Shown: positions 17,921 to 33,590, counted from the stretch's first letter. The stretch is 64,000 nt of DNA from Litorivicinus sp. (GCA_028339155.1 JAOLBK010000008.1:47689-111688), one strand, 5' to 3'. Program-made: numbers and translations. The notes: a model not told the origin generated them from the sequence alone.

Positions 17921-18759
17921 TTTGGATGGGGCTGATATCGCTAACTTTATTGTGTGGGTTGTGTTTTGAGCTCAGAAGATTTGGAGGGCAGGGCTTTTTG
18001 ATCGCGGCTTTGGTGTCGGTAGCAGCCGTTGGTGGTTCTGGTTATATATATTGGAATCTTGGTGCCTACGAGATGTCGCTGTCTGCTAGTGCGCTTAACG
18101 GGCTCCCAGAAAAAGAACGTGCTTTTGTAATAGCACAAGGAGCGCAAGAGGAATTTATTGCGAGAAACCGCGTCGCTGACCAAAATATTTCAGGATTGTT
18201 CGAGTTAGCTCTCGATCTAGATCCAAATCAACTAACAGCACTTGGATCTCTTGGAATTATAGCTTTTGAATCTGGCGCATATTCGGAGGCTGCTGATTTC
18301 TGGTCGCGAATGCTTGATCTGTTACCAAGTGGCTCTGATCAGGCTAATGCGATTGCAGCTGGTGTTAATCAGGCTCGTCAGAGAGCAGCCGAAGAGATTG
18401 TGGTTAGGGACGAGTTGCCGGGTTCAAAAATAGTAGTGACTTTGTCAGTTTCGGGATCGCTTCCAGAAAGTATGCGAAGTGCAAAGGTGTTCGTTTTTGC
18501 ACGTGAGGTCGGTAAATCTTTGCGGCCTATCGTGGCAAAGCGATTGTCTGCTAGTGAGCTCCCGGAAGTTGTTACATTGTCAAATCAAGATGCCATTATG
18601 GGCGGGCAGCTAAGCCAAGGTTTGGACGTCCAGATTATGGCCAGACTGACTCTCGGTGACGCGACTGGGGACCAGGGCGATTGGTTGTCTGCTCCGATAA
18701 GGTTGACGCTAGCAGCTGACAATACTGTCAGTCTCTCGATTGAACCGCCAAAACCCTAG
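17917..18759 (+). CDS. ccmI: TPR protein CcmI (apocytochrome chaperone)
   Basis: 280 residues: two membrane helices within the first 55 residues, a TPR-like region (LFELALDLDPNQLTALGSLG, then AYSEAADFWSRMLDLLP), and a C-terminal periplasmic beta domain starting at KIVVTLSVSGSLPE. CcmI presents apocytochrome to CcmFH. It is shorter than the roughly 400-residue Pseudomonas protein but has both halves. Last gene of the ccm operon; no strong terminator is evident in the 264 bp that follow. Confidence 0.88.
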   Translation: MIWMGLISLTLLCGLCFELRRFGGQGFLIAALVSVAAVGGSGYIYWNLGAYEMSLSASALNGLPEKERAFVIAQGAQEEFIARNRVADQNISGLFELALDLDPNQLTALGSLGIIAFESGAYSEAADFWSRMLDLLPSGSDQANAIAAGVNQARQRAAEEIVVRDELPGSKIVVTLSVSGSLPESMRSAKVFVFAREVGKSLRPIVAKRLSASELPEVVTLSNQDAIMGGQLSQGLDVQIMARLTLGDATGDQGDWLSAPIRLTLAADNTVSLSIEPPKP

Positions 18760-19023
18760 TATTGATGATGAGAGGTGTTAAGGGCTAAGCTTGTTTCAAT
18801 ATCTTTCTAGCGAATATTTAAATCTGTATGGCTTGGAGTGCCGGTGTGTTGATTTTTCATGGACTTGCCACGGGTTAATCGGTGACACGTTCTGACGAGC
18901 TTAAGTTTTCGGAGGTCTGCGTGCAGAAAATTTATGTCATTAATAGAGAACTTAAATCTAAATGTCTTGGATCCGTTAATTGCACTGGATAGCTTCTTTA
19001 TGTCGATGATCGGAAGTTAGGTT

Positions 19024-22000
19024 TTGCGTTTAAGAAGTATCAAGCTGTCCGGATTCAAATCTTTTGTGGATCCAACGACCGTACCCTTCCACGCCAATAT
19101 GACGGCTGTGGTTGGTCCTAATGGGTGCGGAAAGTCTAATATTATTGATGCTGTCCGCTGGGTAATGGGGGAGTCGAGCGTTAAAACTCTCCGTGGCCAA
19201 TCGATGACGGACGTAATTTTCAACGGCTCCGCAAGTCGTAAACCGGTCTCTCGGGCTTCAATTGAACTTACATTTGATAATTCTGACGGTCTTGCTGGAG
19301 GTGAGTTTGCACGATTCAGTGAGATCTCAGTAAGACGAGATCTGACTCGTGATGCGCAATCTAAATATTTCCTGAACGGCAGCAGTTGTCGCCGACGGGA
19401 CGTTACTGATCTATTCCTCGGCACAGGTCTTGGGCCGCGGTCTTATGCGATTATTGAGCAGGGAATGATTGCTCGTATTGTTGAGTCAAAACCAGAGGAG
19501 CTAAGAACTTATGTGGAAGAGGCCGCTGGTGTCTCGAAATATAAAGAGCGGCGACGCGAAACTGGAAATCGGATAAATCGAACTCGTGAAAATCTCGAGC
19601 GTTTGAATGATTTGTCGGAAGAGCTCGGCCGTCACCTGAGTCGTTTGAAGAGCCAGGCTGATTCTGCTGAGCGATATAAAGCCTTAAAAGGCGAAGTTCG
19701 CCAGCTTGAGGCATTACTTCTTTGGTATGACCTACAAACTATCCGTGAACAAGCCTCGAGATTTCAGAATGAAAAGTCCGAAGTGCAAGCTCAGCTTGAC
19801 CAATTCTCCAGCAAGCTCTCGACCAATGAGCGGACTCGAACTGCGGGGCAAGTCAAGCGGGAGGAAGTTAGTCGGCAACTTGATTCAGCAAATGCATCTT
19901 ACTACGCTCACGCAGCTCGGCTGTCTCGACTTGAAGCCGGCCTTGAGTCAGAGGCAGAGCAGATTCAGTCTGCTAAAAAATCTTTAGAGCGGCTTATTAA
20001 TGAAGTTAAGACGCTTGAGCTTTTGATTGCTGGAGACGCCGCGGATGGTCAAGTCGCTCGACAGAAAAAGTTACTTTTAATACCAGAAATTGAGGCCGTG
20101 GCCACCGAGCTTGGGGTTATGGTTGGTTCGACTCAGGATGTCGAGCGCCAACTTGATGCGGCCGAGCTTAAACGAGGGCGCTTGTCATCTGAACTCGGTC
20201 ATGCCAAGTCAGAATTGACCCGCTTGGAAATAGAAAAATCAGGCCTCGATCGTCAGCAGAAATCGGATGCTTTACGTCTTGAGATCGTGGAGAAATCATT
20301 GTCAGAAATTTCGCAAACGGATCCTGAGCTAATTGAGGCTGTTCGGCATGAACTAACGACTGAAAATGATTTGGCTGCTGCGCTTACCGCCGAGCTTCAC
20401 CAGTCTAAAGAGCGATGTAAAGAGACGGTGGATGCTTGTCTTCAATCCGAAAAGATCCTGTACGAAGCCGAGGCCGCTCTACATACTGCAGAATCAGAGC
20501 GGTCGCGCGTGATGCGAATTTTGGAAGCTGAAACAAGAATTGATGATAAGGGAATCGAAGCGTGGGCGGCTAAGACAGCAGGTATCTGCGGGCGTGTGCA
20601 TGAATATATTCAACTCCCTCAACAACAGCGAGCTGCCTTTGAGGCGACATTTCCTAAATGGTTGAGTGCCTTTGTTATTGATGATTTAGACGAGCTGGAT
20701 GTGGATGCGTTGCCGGCTGGCGTTCGCGTAGTCTCGAGAGAGAGTGTGAAAAGTTTGCGCCAGCGCATGGTCTTCACGAACACGGTATTTGCTACAAAAG
20801 GTGATGGATACACCGCCAGTGGATTGAAATATGGTGTGGGGTGGCTAGAGCGCGTCAATTGGAGTGCAACTGGCGTATTGGACCTTCATGCCCGAATGCC
20901 TGAGCTAGATAAGATCGTTGATGCCAAGGCAGAGAAGGTATTTAAAATTAGTGAGGCAGTAGAAGCCTCAAGAAAACATCGAGATCAATTGCTCGAGGTG
21001 ATGCATGCTGACGAGCTTCGATATGCTGAAATAGGTTCTAAATGCTTACAGCTCAAAAATCGGTTGCTTGGACTGGAAGCGCAGGCGAAGGAAGTCCTGG
21101 ACAGCCGTGAGCGGTTGACGAGCGAGCTACGAGCACTGTTTCAGGCGCAAGAGAATTTGGTAAAAGTTAGGCTAACCCTAGAGACCGAGTTTAAGGAAGC
21201 GATGATTGTTAGTGCGCAGCTTCAAGATGGACTGACACCCTTATATGAATCGATAGATTCATATAAGGCAGTACTTAACGGATTGCGTGATGATCACAAT
21301 AGATTGTTGAATACGCACACTGACTTGCGTGTAGAAATGGAACGGATTGATGGGCAGATCATCCGTTCCAAAACGCAGATTGACCGCCTTGATGCCCAGT
21401 TGACGAGTCTCAATGCGGAATTTGATGGCGCGAAGCTTAAATTGGGATCTTTGGAGCATAATCCACAATTCTCAAAAGATGATTTAAGCCTTGCTGTTGC
21501 CGAAAGTCAGGTGCTGGAAAATGGTTTAAAGGACTCGCGTATCGCTGTTGGTGAAGTAGAAGAAAAGCTACGCGTTCTTGAATCTGAGCGACTCGACCTG
21601 GAGCAAAGAAGGGAGCGCTTGAATCAAGATTTGAGTGAAGTTCGACTTAAAGAGCAGGCTGTTGAAATTGAACAATCACGGATTCAAAATGAGTTAAAAA
21701 TTCGTGACGTAAGCGAGATGCAGTTGGTGACACTTGAGCAGAAATTTGCGGAACAGGCCATAGCAGAACAAGAGCTTATTCGTTTAGAAGTACGTATTGA
21801 ACGGTTAGGCCCAATTAATTTGGTGGCTGTTGATGAGTATCAGAGAGAGCTCCAACGAAAGTCGGAACTTGATCATCAATATGCGGAAGTGACCGAGGCG
21901 CTGGAAACTCTTGAAGGTGCAATTCGGAAAATTGATCGCGAAACACGGGCACTTTTCCGCAATACTTTTGATTCAATTAATGCTTTTTTCGGAGAGATTT

Positions 22001-22430
22001 TCCCGCAACTATTTGGTGGTGGCGAAGCCTGGTTGATGCTGACTGATGAGGATCTGCTTGTGACCGGAGTGACAATTATGGCGAGGCCCCCAGGTAAGCG
22101 GAACTCGAGTATTTATTTACTCAGTGGTGGTGAAAAAGCACTGACAGCTTTGGCGCTTGTGTTCGCTATTTTCCAGTTAAATCCAGCGCCATTTTGTTTG
22201 CTCGATGAGGTGGATGCTCCATTGGATGACGCGAATGTGCTTCGTTATGCAGATGCGGTTGCTAAAATGGCTGAAACCGTTCAATTTATCTACATCACGC
22301 ATAATAAAATTTCAATGGAGAGGGCTGAGCAACTAATGGGAGTCACCATGTCAGAGCCTGGCGTTTCTCGGATGGTCTCTGTAGATATTGATCGGGCTGT
22401 TGAGCTTGCTACACAAGAAATAGAGGGTAC

Positions 22431-22446
<16 letters not shown>
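19024..22446 (+). CDS. smc: Chromosome segregation ATPase Smc
   Basis: 1140 residues. The N-terminal head has Walker A GPNGCGKSN; two long coiled-coil arms (about residues 165-500 and 650-970) flank a hinge; the C-terminal head has signature YLLSGGEKALTALAL and Walker B FCLLDEVDAPLDDAN. Smc with ScpA/ScpB (encoded at 31,375-32,746) compacts and separates chromosomes. The start is TTG after GGAAGTTAGG, because MRLRSIKLSGFKSF is the conserved N-terminus. It overlaps zipA by 16 bases. Confidence 0.97.
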
Positions 22447-26258
<3,812 letters not shown>

Positions 26259-26262
<4 letters not shown>

Positions 26263-28199
26263 TTCCCACGAACGAGTGCGCGCCGAAAAAAACGATCAGG
26301 ACTAATAGCACTGCGAACAGTGTCAGGTAGATTAAGCGTTTCCCCCATGATTTCACTGACAACCATTTCTGCAGTTACCGGTGCTGTGAGTGTGCCCCTT
26401 GAGCCTAGCCCTGTCAGCATATAGCTACCAGGAATAAAGGGGAGTGGCTCGGGAGGAATGAATTTAGCGTCTTTTCGTAGCCTGTCTAGCGGAGTAGACC
26501 AGTGTGATGCATCTGCCATTTGACCTGCGGCTGGCGCATAGTCTGGAGTTGCTGTGCGAATACTGACTCGCTGTCCGCTGATTTGGGTGGCGTTGAATTG
26601 AGGATCAGCAAAGAGCTGGTTTACGCGTGCAATATTTTCTAAATTGTCGGTATCCCGGGGGGTCATGTCATGTGACTTTGGTTCGTAAGTGGCTCCGCAC
26701 GTGGCCTGTTCCCCGTCACTTGGGGCTAAGTAAGCGCCACCACATATTGGCAGGTGCGTTGTTTGATTTGCCCTGATATTTGTGATTTGCCCCCTGACTG
26801 CAACCAATGGAATTGACATCGCTGCATGTCGATTTGACTCTAGAGCGTTAGCCCAAACAATTACATTCGTGTAGTCCACTAAATTACCTAATGGCGTTCC
26901 GATTTCAAGGTAGTGCATCTGATCGACTTGGCGGTAGGCCTCGATTTTATGATAGGCACGGACAGTGATATTGGAGTGCTTAAGTAGCTGATTGATGCAC
27001 ATTCGTGGATTCATCCAGCCACCGGGTTGGAAATGGAGGCCTCCTGAAGCTAGTCGATTGCCTGCTAAGTCTGAGGCATCACTACAAGAAATCTGTGTTA
27101 GCACGTTATTGGGTAAACTAAGCGACTCCAATAGTTTTCTTTGGTGCTCAGATTTTTTTCCTTCCAGTATTAGAAATCCTTGAGAGTGCCAAAATTGAAG
27201 GCTTTTAAGATGGGAAATAGCCGCGCTAAAATTAGCTAAGCCTTGTAACTGAAGTAGACTTGAGGGTGTTGCTTCGATACTCAGTTTCGCGTAGGTAATT
27301 GCTTGTGGGTTGCCCGAAGCACCTGAGCCTGCAGTCTGCTTCTCATAAACGTTTACTTTAATGCCTCGTACTGCCAATCCATTGGCGACCCAGGCACCGG
27401 CCAAACCGGCACCAATTATAGTAACGTGTTCTGGGGGTATGGAGGATTGCTTTGGCGCAAAAATACGTTCGTTTTTTTTGCCCTGATAAATTGCGACGAT
27501 GCGCTCTCTTTTACCTGCAAATCCCTCAATTTTCCAAACTTTGAATCCTGCCTCAGAGAGTCCATCTTTAACTGACCGCGCTGATGTATATGTGCTGACG
27601 GGAGCATTTTCTGAAGAGCATGAAGCGATCGAGTGAAAGAGTTGAGGGCTCCAAAGAGCCTGGTTTCGGCTAGGTGCAAAACCATCGAGACACCAGGCGT
27701 CTATTGAACCAACAATATGCTTGAAAATATCTGTTGCGTCTCCGAAATGTAAATCCAAGAGAATTCGATGTTGTTGAAATGATCGCCGATGACAGCCCGG
27801 AATGAGCGCCGGCCAGTAAGCCCGAAGTTTTTCGGCAATGGATGCTTCTACTGGGTTTAGGGGTAGTTGAGAGTGAATACGCGTCAAATCGGAACGATTC
27901 AGAGGGTAGTACTCTGAAGAGATCCACTGCATTCGAGCCCCTTTCGGAGCAGTTTGGATAAAACAGTGCGCAGCTAATAAAAACGTTAGTCCTGTCCCAA
28001 AACCGGTTTCACCAATCCGAATCAGTTCGTTGGGGCCTAGTTTTCTGAATCGATTGGGTAAGTCAAGACCTTCGATAAAAACCGATTGGCGCTCACCAAT
28101 GGGGTCTATGATTGAAAAATAATGATCCTCAAAATCGAGGGTTCGAAAAGCGCATTCCGGATCAAGACTGGCTTGTTTAATCCGGGCATACGTTTTCAC
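26259..28199 (-). CDS. mnmC: Bifunctional tRNA mnm5s2U methyltransferase/oxidoreductase MnmC
   Basis: 646 residues. The N-terminal methyltransferase domain (about 1-240) has GETGFGTGLTFLLAAH and the DGFAPSRNQALW motif; the C-terminal FAD domain begins near residue 260 with the dinucleotide fold GAGLAGAWVANGLAVRG. MnmC removes the carboxymethyl group from cmnm5U34 and then methylates nm5U to mnm5U in certain tRNAs. GTG start overlapping the stop of the upstream SH3 gene by four bases (GTGA). Confidence 0.96.
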
Positions 28200-28858
28200 A
28201 GGTCGTTACTGACACGCCGTCGTTGGAAGCGTGGCATCAGAAACCCGATGAACCATCCTAAACCGAGAACTAATGCGCCTAGCCCGAACCAAGTTTTGGC
28301 CGAGTCATCGCCTGCAGCCAGCTTTTCAGCGCGCAGTGTTTGGTTGTCAGACAATAAAACTTGTCGCTCGGTCTCAAGTACAACTAGTCGATTCCTCAAG
28401 GTGATTACATCACCAGAGGTGATTATAAGATTGTTTAACTCTGATTCTGTGCGTTCCGCCTTTAGTTTCGCTTCGCTGTACTCGGTAGCGGACTGATTAA
28501 GTGCGTTATTTAATTTTTTAATCTCTTTTTTTAGTCGCTGGATGGCCTCCTTTTTTTTTGCAAGCTCAGCATCCAAAGGCCCGGCACGCAACGATAATGG
28601 TGTCTCTTCGACTAGATATCGGGCAAGAATAAAGCCTGTGCGATTCCGATCGTCGCGGATACGCGCATATCCATTAGCACTTAACTCGATTATTTGGAGC
28701 TCTGTTCCTGCTTGCAGATAGCGTAAAATTCGAAACTCGCGTGATTCGCCTGCGCGGACTGGCACTTCTAATCGGTCTGTCACGTAGGCGGCCATGGAAT
28801 AAGGACTGACTAAGTAAAGTGATAGGATGGAAAGCGCGCTTATGAGTGCTCGATACAT
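28196..28858 (-). CDS. SH3-domain membrane protein (TIGR04211-like)
   Basis: 220 residues: signal peptide (ending near MAAYVTD), a bacterial SH3 domain with ILRYLQAGTELQIIELSANG and GFILARYLV, a coiled coil (about 95-180, rich in Lys/Glu/Leu), and a C-terminal membrane helix (WFGLGALVLGLGWFIGF) with a basic tail. This layout matches the TIGR04211 SH3 family of gammaproteobacteria, with a probable cell-envelope role. It is coupled to yciB (stop one base before this ATG) and to mnmC. Confidence 0.85.
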   Translation of the reverse strand: MYRALISALSILSLYLVSPYSMAAYVTDRLEVPVRAGESREFRILRYLQAGTELQIIELSANGYARIRDDRNRTGFILARYLVEETPLSLRAGPLDAELAKKKEAIQRLKKEIKKLNNALNQSATEYSEAKLKAERTESELNNLIITSGDVITLRNRLVVLETERQVLLSDNQTLRAEKLAAGDDSAKTWFGLGALVLGLGWFIGFLMPRFQRRRVSNDL

Positions 28859-28859
28859 T

Positions 28860-29417
28860 TTAATGCTCTTCTGGGTTTGGGGGTTTCGGTTCGGATCCGT
28901 TGCGGCTAATCCAGATGCTCTGGAGAACCAGAAATAAAAACGTGAGCCCGAGCAGACCGAATAACTTGAAATTTACCCAAACGGCTTCTGAAAAATTGTA
29001 TGCAACGATTAGATTGAGGATTCCAGAGAGTACGAAAAATATGCTCCAAGTATATGAGAGTTGCAGCCAATGTTGCTTTGAAAGGGATATAGCATGCCCT
29101 AGAATTCGCTCGATGATCGGCTTTTTGCCAATGAAGTGGCTCCCTAGAAATGCGATTGCGAAGAGCCAATTTACAGCTGTTGGCTTCCACATGATGAACC
29201 AGCCATCATTTAATAAGACGGTGAGGCCACCTAATAAGATTACGAGAAATAGTGTAACCAATGCCATTTTTTCGATTTTTTTAGTGAGGAAGTAAATTAG
29301 TCCAACCTGCGCAATAGTGGCCGGAATTAAGACCATGGTAGCGGTGATTAGGTCTCCACTATATTTGTAAACGGCGAAAAAGATTAGGATTGGTAAAAAG
29401 TCTAGTAAGAGTTTCAT
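28860..29417 (-). CDS. yciB: Inner-membrane septation protein YciB (IspA/IspZ)
   Basis: 185 residues with five hydrophobic segments. The family N-terminus KLLLDFLPILIFFAVYKYSG, the central FIMWKPTAVNWLFAIAFLGS and ILGHAISLSKQHWLQLSYTW are all present. YciB is linked to cell septation and envelope integrity. It heads a minus-strand unit yciB-SH3-mnmC, divergent from yciO with only 60 bp between them for both promoters. Confidence 0.94.
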   Translation of the reverse strand: MKLLLDFLPILIFFAVYKYSGDLITATMVLIPATIAQVGLIYFLTKKIEKMALVTLFLVILLGGLTVLLNDGWFIMWKPTAVNWLFAIAFLGSHFIGKKPIIERILGHAISLSKQHWLQLSYTWSIFFVLSGILNLIVAYNFSEAVWVNFKLFGLLGLTFLFLVLQSIWISRNGSEPKPPNPEEH

Positions 29418-29477
29418 CAGGTTATTCCCAGAATTTCTGGCATTATACCGTTTTTAAGCTAAAGGGTTCGAGCATCT

Positions 29478-30107
29478 GTGGCACAGTTTTTTCTCATTCA
29501 CGCCGAAAATCCGCAGTTGCGTTTAATATCCCAGGTTTGTGATCTGATTCGGGCGGGGGGCGTTGTCGTTCTGCCCACCGATTCGGGATATGCAATTGGT
29601 TGTGGTTTGGAAAATAAGAAGGGTTTGGATGTAATTCGCCAAATACGTCAGCTTGATGAGAATCATAATTTCACTCTTTTATGCCGCGATCTTTCAGAGA
29701 TTTCGACCTACGCACGTATTGAAAATCAAACTTACCGGTTGCTAAAAGCCAGCACTCCTGGCGCTTACACGTTTATACTTGAGGCGACCCGAGAAGTGCC
29801 GCGACGGTTGGTGCATCCAAAGCGAAAACAGATTGGCATCCGGATACCAGATAATCGAATTGCACTCGAATTATTGAGGAATCTTGGAGAGCCCCTTATG
29901 ACTTCTACGCTTGTATTGCCAGGAGAAGATCTTCCGATGACTGATCCTTATGACATCAATGAGTGTTTGGGCCACCAGTTAGATGTGGTAATCGATGGTG
30001 GGTTCTGTGGATTTAAAGGAACCACTGTCGTTGATTTAACCACTAGTGTCCCGGTTGTTACTCGTTTTGGTGGGGGAGATTCCGCGATTTTTTCCGAACA
30101 CGCATAA
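29478..30107 (+). CDS. yciO: YciO/Sua5/YwlC family protein
   Basis: 209 residues with the KxR-type RNA-binding fold: GGVVVLPTDSGYAIGC, RQIRQLDENHNFTLLCRDLS, PGAYTFILEA and GIRIPDN. It has the YciO branch length and lacks the extra C-terminal domain of Sua5, so it may or may not make threonylcarbamoyl-AMP. GTG start. First gene before trpS-scpA-scpB-rluB, a conserved gammaproteobacterial order. Confidence 0.92.
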   Translation: MAQFFLIHAENPQLRLISQVCDLIRAGGVVVLPTDSGYAIGCGLENKKGLDVIRQIRQLDENHNFTLLCRDLSEISTYARIENQTYRLLKASTPGAYTFILEATREVPRRLVHPKRKQIGIRIPDNRIALELLRNLGEPLMTSTLVLPGEDLPMTDPYDINECLGHQLDVVIDGGFCGFKGTTVVDLTTSVPVVTRFGGGDSAIFSEHA

Positions 30108-30152
30108 CCTTGGTATCATCGGATACTACAGACATTTATTGAGGAGTCTCAT

Positions 30153-31367
30153 TTGAGCGGGGTCGATCCCTCCCAGCGCGTTCTTTCCGGTATGCGTCCA
30201 ACCGGTAGATTGCATCTGGGCCATTACCACGGTGTTTTAAAGAATTGGGTGCGTTTGCAGCATGAGTACGAGTGCTTTTTCTTTGTTGCGGATTGGCATG
30301 CGTTAACTACGCACTATCAAGATACGCGTGGAATCGAGCAGGCATCAATGGATATGGCGATTGATTGGTTGGCAGCGGGGGTGAATCCAGGTTCGGCAAC
30401 TTTATTTATTCAGTCGCAGGTGGTTGCTCATGCTGAGTTGCATTTGCTTCTTTCGATGATTGTGCCGCTTGGATGGCTTGAGCGTGTACCGTCGTACAAA
30501 GACCAGCAGGATAAACTTTCCGATCGAGATCTCACAACATATGGGTTTCTTGGGTATCCCTTGTTACAAAGTGCAGACATTTTGCTCTATCGAGCAGGAA
30601 ATGTTCCTGTTGGAGCTGATCAAGTGGCTCATATTGAGATTACTCGTGAAATCGCGCGTCGTTTTAATCATATATACGGCCGAGAGCCGGACTTCGAAGA
30701 GTTGGCTGAAGCGGCGTGCCATAAAATGGGTAAAAAAGATGCAAAGCTTTATCGTGCGTTACGGAAGGCGTATCTCCAGGGCGGAGACCAAGAGTGTCTT
30801 GAACGCGCCCAGGCGCTCGTTAAAAATCAGCAAAATATAACATTAGCGGATCGTGAGCGATTGATTGGCTATTTAGAAGGAACGGGTAAAGTTATCTTAC
30901 CTGAACCACGTGCGCTTTTAACGGAAGCGGCAAAGATGCCAGGTCTTGACGGACAAAAGATGTCTAAGTCTTATGGAAATACAATTGGACTTCGTGAAGA
31001 GCCTGATTCGGTATCCATTAAAATGAAACGTATGCCCACTGATCCTGCAAGGGTTCGACTCTCTGATCCGGGCACTCCTGAAAAATGTCCTGTCTGGCAA
31101 TTTCATGAAGTGTATTCGGATGAGGCCACTCAGTCCTGGGCCAGGGACGGGTGCACTTCAGCTGGAATCGGCTGTCTCGAGTGCAAGCAGCCGTTGATTG
31201 ACGCAGTGATCGCTGAACAAAGTCAAATTATAGCGCGAGCGGCACCTTATGAGGAAAATCCAGACATGGTGCGGTCCATACTGTTAGAGGGTGCTGAAAA
31301 GGCTGAGATTGATGCGCGTCAGACTCTGGGAGAAGTAAGGCAAGCCATGGGTTTGAGCTATAGATGA
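30153..31367 (+). CDS. trpS: Tryptophanyl-tRNA synthetase
   Basis: 404 residues. Class I motifs are PTGRLHLGHYHG (HIGH) and GQKMSKSYGN (KMSKS), with the tryptophan-pocket region PVGADQVAHIEITREIARRF. It is about 70 residues longer than E. coli TrpS; the extra residues lie mostly in the insert AYLQGGDQECLERAQALV and after, as in the longer TrpS group. The start is TTG at 30153 following TTGAGGAGTC. It charges tRNA-Trp. Confidence 0.96.
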   Translation: MSGVDPSQRVLSGMRPTGRLHLGHYHGVLKNWVRLQHEYECFFFVADWHALTTHYQDTRGIEQASMDMAIDWLAAGVNPGSATLFIQSQVVAHAELHLLLSMIVPLGWLERVPSYKDQQDKLSDRDLTTYGFLGYPLLQSADILLYRAGNVPVGADQVAHIEITREIARRFNHIYGREPDFEELAEAACHKMGKKDAKLYRALRKAYLQGGDQECLERAQALVKNQQNITLADRERLIGYLEGTGKVILPEPRALLTEAAKMPGLDGQKMSKSYGNTIGLREEPDSVSIKMKRMPTDPARVRLSDPGTPEKCPVWQFHEVYSDEATQSWARDGCTSAGIGCLECKQPLIDAVIAEQSQIIARAAPYEENPDMVRSILLEGAEKAEIDARQTLGEVRQAMGLSYR

Positions 31368-31374
31368 ATTACTG

Positions 31375-32172
31375 ATGATTGCTTATGTAAATCAGGGGGA
31401 ATTGGCTTTAGCTACAGTTAACGGATCGCCGTTGACTAAGATTCCTGAAAATTTGTACATACCACCAGATGCTTTGGAAGTAATCCTCGATTCTTTTGAA
31501 GGGCCGCTCGATTTACTCCTGTACCTTATTCGCCGTCAAAATCTTGATATTATTCGAATAGATGTTTCTGAAATCACTCGTCAATACATGGCCTACATCG
31601 ATCTCTTAGACATTGTGCGATTCGAGCTTGCTGCGGAATATCTGGTTATGGCTGCCATCCTTGCCGAGGTTAAATCTCGAGCGCTCCTCCCCAGAGGCCC
31701 TGGGGATAACGATGAGGATGAGAATGACCCACGCGCTGAATTGATTCGACGTTTGCTCGAGTACGAAAAAATAAAGGTTTCAGCAGAGCTTCTGGATAAG
31801 CTACCTAGGCTGGATCGCGACTTTCAAATCGCTTCTGCAGAAGCACCAGGCATTAACGAATTTTTGTGCGCACCGGAAGTGGATTTGTCTGAATTGGTAA
31901 TTGCGTTCGGTGATCTTTTGGCACGCGTAAAGCTCTCGTCCGCACATCAAATTGAATGGGAGCCTTTGTCAACAAGGCAGAGAATGAGTCACGTACTTTT
32001 TTTACTTGAAGAGCGTTCTGAGCTTACGCTTTCTGATTTGTTTACCTCGGATGAGGGGCGAGCAGGTCTTGTGGTTTCATTTCTTGCTATTCTCGAAATG
32101 GTGCGAGAGGGGCTCTGTGCGCTGGTGCAAGTTGCTCCTGGTCATCAGATCTACGTAAGGAGTATGAATTAG
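31375..32172 (+). CDS. scpA: Segregation and condensation protein ScpA
   Basis: 265 residues. The kleisin N-terminus SFEGPLDLLLYLIRRQNLDI is preceded by the LYIPPDALEV lead-in typical of Pseudomonas-type ScpA, which supports the ATG at 31375. The C-terminal winged-helix region is RMSHVLFLLEERSELTLSDLF. ScpA bridges the Smc heads together with ScpB. It ends two bases before scpB. Confidence 0.95.
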   Translation: MIAYVNQGELALATVNGSPLTKIPENLYIPPDALEVILDSFEGPLDLLLYLIRRQNLDIIRIDVSEITRQYMAYIDLLDIVRFELAAEYLVMAAILAEVKSRALLPRGPGDNDEDENDPRAELIRRLLEYEKIKVSAELLDKLPRLDRDFQIASAEAPGINEFLCAPEVDLSELVIAFGDLLARVKLSSAHQIEWEPLSTRQRMSHVLFLLEERSELTLSDLFTSDEGRAGLVVSFLAILEMVREGLCALVQVAPGHQIYVRSMN

Positions 32173-32173
32173 C

Positions 32174-32746
32174 ATGGATGGTCTGAATTTGAAGTACATA
32201 TTAGAGGGAGCTCTTTTTGCCGCACGAGAGCCCTTGAATATCCTCAAAATGAAGACCTTGTTTGGAGACCAAAAGTCTCCTACTGAAGGTATGTTGCGTG
32301 ATGCGCTAAAAAGCCTGAATGAGGATTATGAAGGGCACGCAGTGCGTTTGGTTGAGGTGGCGGGTGGTTTTCGGTTTCAGGTCAGTGATGATTTAAGACC
32401 TTATTTGGCCAATTCTTCGCATGATAGTGCAGGGAAATATTCTCGTGCGACTTTGGAGACGTTAGCAATGATTGCATATCGTCAGCCGGTGACCCGGGGT
32501 GAAATCGAGGCCGTTCGTGGTGTTGCGGTTAATACGCAAATCGTAAGAATGCTCGAGGAGCGGGAATGGATAAGAGTGGTTGGCCGTAAAGAAGTCCCCG
32601 GTCGACCAGCCTTGTTTGCAACAACGACGAAATTTTTGGATGATTTTGGAATGAAAACGTTGGATGAATTGCCCCTGATTGATAGCTTGATTCCTGTTGC
32701 CGTCAATAAAGACCTTTTTAATTACGAAACTGCAAATCATGAGTGA
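32174..32746 (+). CDS. scpB: Segregation and condensation protein ScpB
   Basis: 190 residues with two winged-helix domains; the diagnostic block is [21 protein letters not shown], then [20 protein letters not shown] and GRPALFATT. ScpB binds ScpA as a dimer in the Smc complex. It overlaps the rluB start by eight bases. Confidence 0.96.
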   Translation: MDGLNLKYILEGALFAAREPLNILKMKTLFGDQKSPTEGMLRDALKSLNEDYEGHAVRLVEVAGGFRFQVSDDLRPYLANSSHDSAGKYSRATLETLAMIAYRQPVTRGEIEAVRGVAVNTQIVRMLEEREWIRVVGRKEVPGRPALFATTTKFLDDFGMKTLDELPLIDSLIPVAVNKDLFNYETANHE

Positions 32747-33590
32747 GCGGTTGCAGAAAGCTCTAGCCCGTGCTGGATTCGGGTCTCGGCGGAAATTAGA
32801 GAGTGTGATTTCCGATGGGCGTGTTCTGGTGAATGGTAAATTGGCATTGCTTGGTCAGAAAGTGACTCGAGAAGATAAAGTTATTGTTGATGGGCATATC
32901 GTTGATCCTGAGAAAATGTTTATCGAATCTCGACTTGTTCTGGCTTACCACAAACCGGAGGGCGAGGTTTGTACGAGAAGTGATCCAGAAGGTCGGCCCA
33001 CTATTTTTGATCGATTGCCTAAGTTGATGAGCGGCCGATGGATAGCTGTGGGCCGTCTTGATATTAGTACTTCTGGTTTAGTCTTGCTTACAACGGATGG
33101 TGAATTAGCGAACCGATTGATGCATCCTTCGAGTGGTGTTGATCGAGAATATTTAGTGCGCGTGCACGGGGATGTGCGGGATGAGCACCTTGAGCAATTG
33201 GTTGATGGTGTAATTTTGGATGATGGTCTTGCTCGATTTACGGATGTTGTTCCCCATCCGGAGCATGATGAAGAAAAGCGAAATCGTTGGTTTTATGTGG
33301 CGTTGATGGAAGGGCGGAATCGAGAGGTACGTCGGTTGTGGGAAAGTCAGGGCTTGCAAGTCAATCGGTTGAAGCGTGTAAGGTATGGCTGTATTTTTTT
33401 GCCATCTTTTTTGAAGCAAGGGCATTACGTAGAGCTTGGGCAAAAAGAAGTAGATGATCTCGCTAAGTTGGTTGAGTTGCCGTTGCAATCATTGCCAAGG
33501 ATGACGCCGCAGGACTTAAAGAATTCTAAACGCCGATTGTCCAAGAAAGCTCAGGTACCATTGGTTAGAAAGCGGAAGTCCAGAATCTAG
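32739..33590 (+). CDS. rluB: 23S rRNA pseudouridine 2605 synthase RluB
   Basis: 283 residues from the ATG at 32739, inside the end of scpB; the longer frame from 32697 is rejected because [20 protein letters not shown] is the family N-terminus. An S4 RNA-binding domain (about 1-60) precedes the RsuA-type catalytic domain with [19 protein letters not shown], containing the catalytic Asp. A basic tail ends the protein. It modifies U2605 of 23S rRNA and is convergent with yciK (four-base overlap). Confidence 0.95.
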   Translation: MSERLQKALARAGFGSRRKLESVISDGRVLVNGKLALLGQKVTREDKVIVDGHIVDPEKMFIESRLVLAYHKPEGEVCTRSDPEGRPTIFDRLPKLMSGRWIAVGRLDISTSGLVLLTTDGELANRLMHPSSGVDREYLVRVHGDVRDEHLEQLVDGVILDDGLARFTDVVPHPEHDEEKRNRWFYVALMEGRNREVRRLWESQGLQVNRLKRVRYGCIFLPSFLKQGHYVELGQKEVDDLAKLVELPLQSLPRMTPQDLKNSKRRLSKKAQVPLVRKRKSRI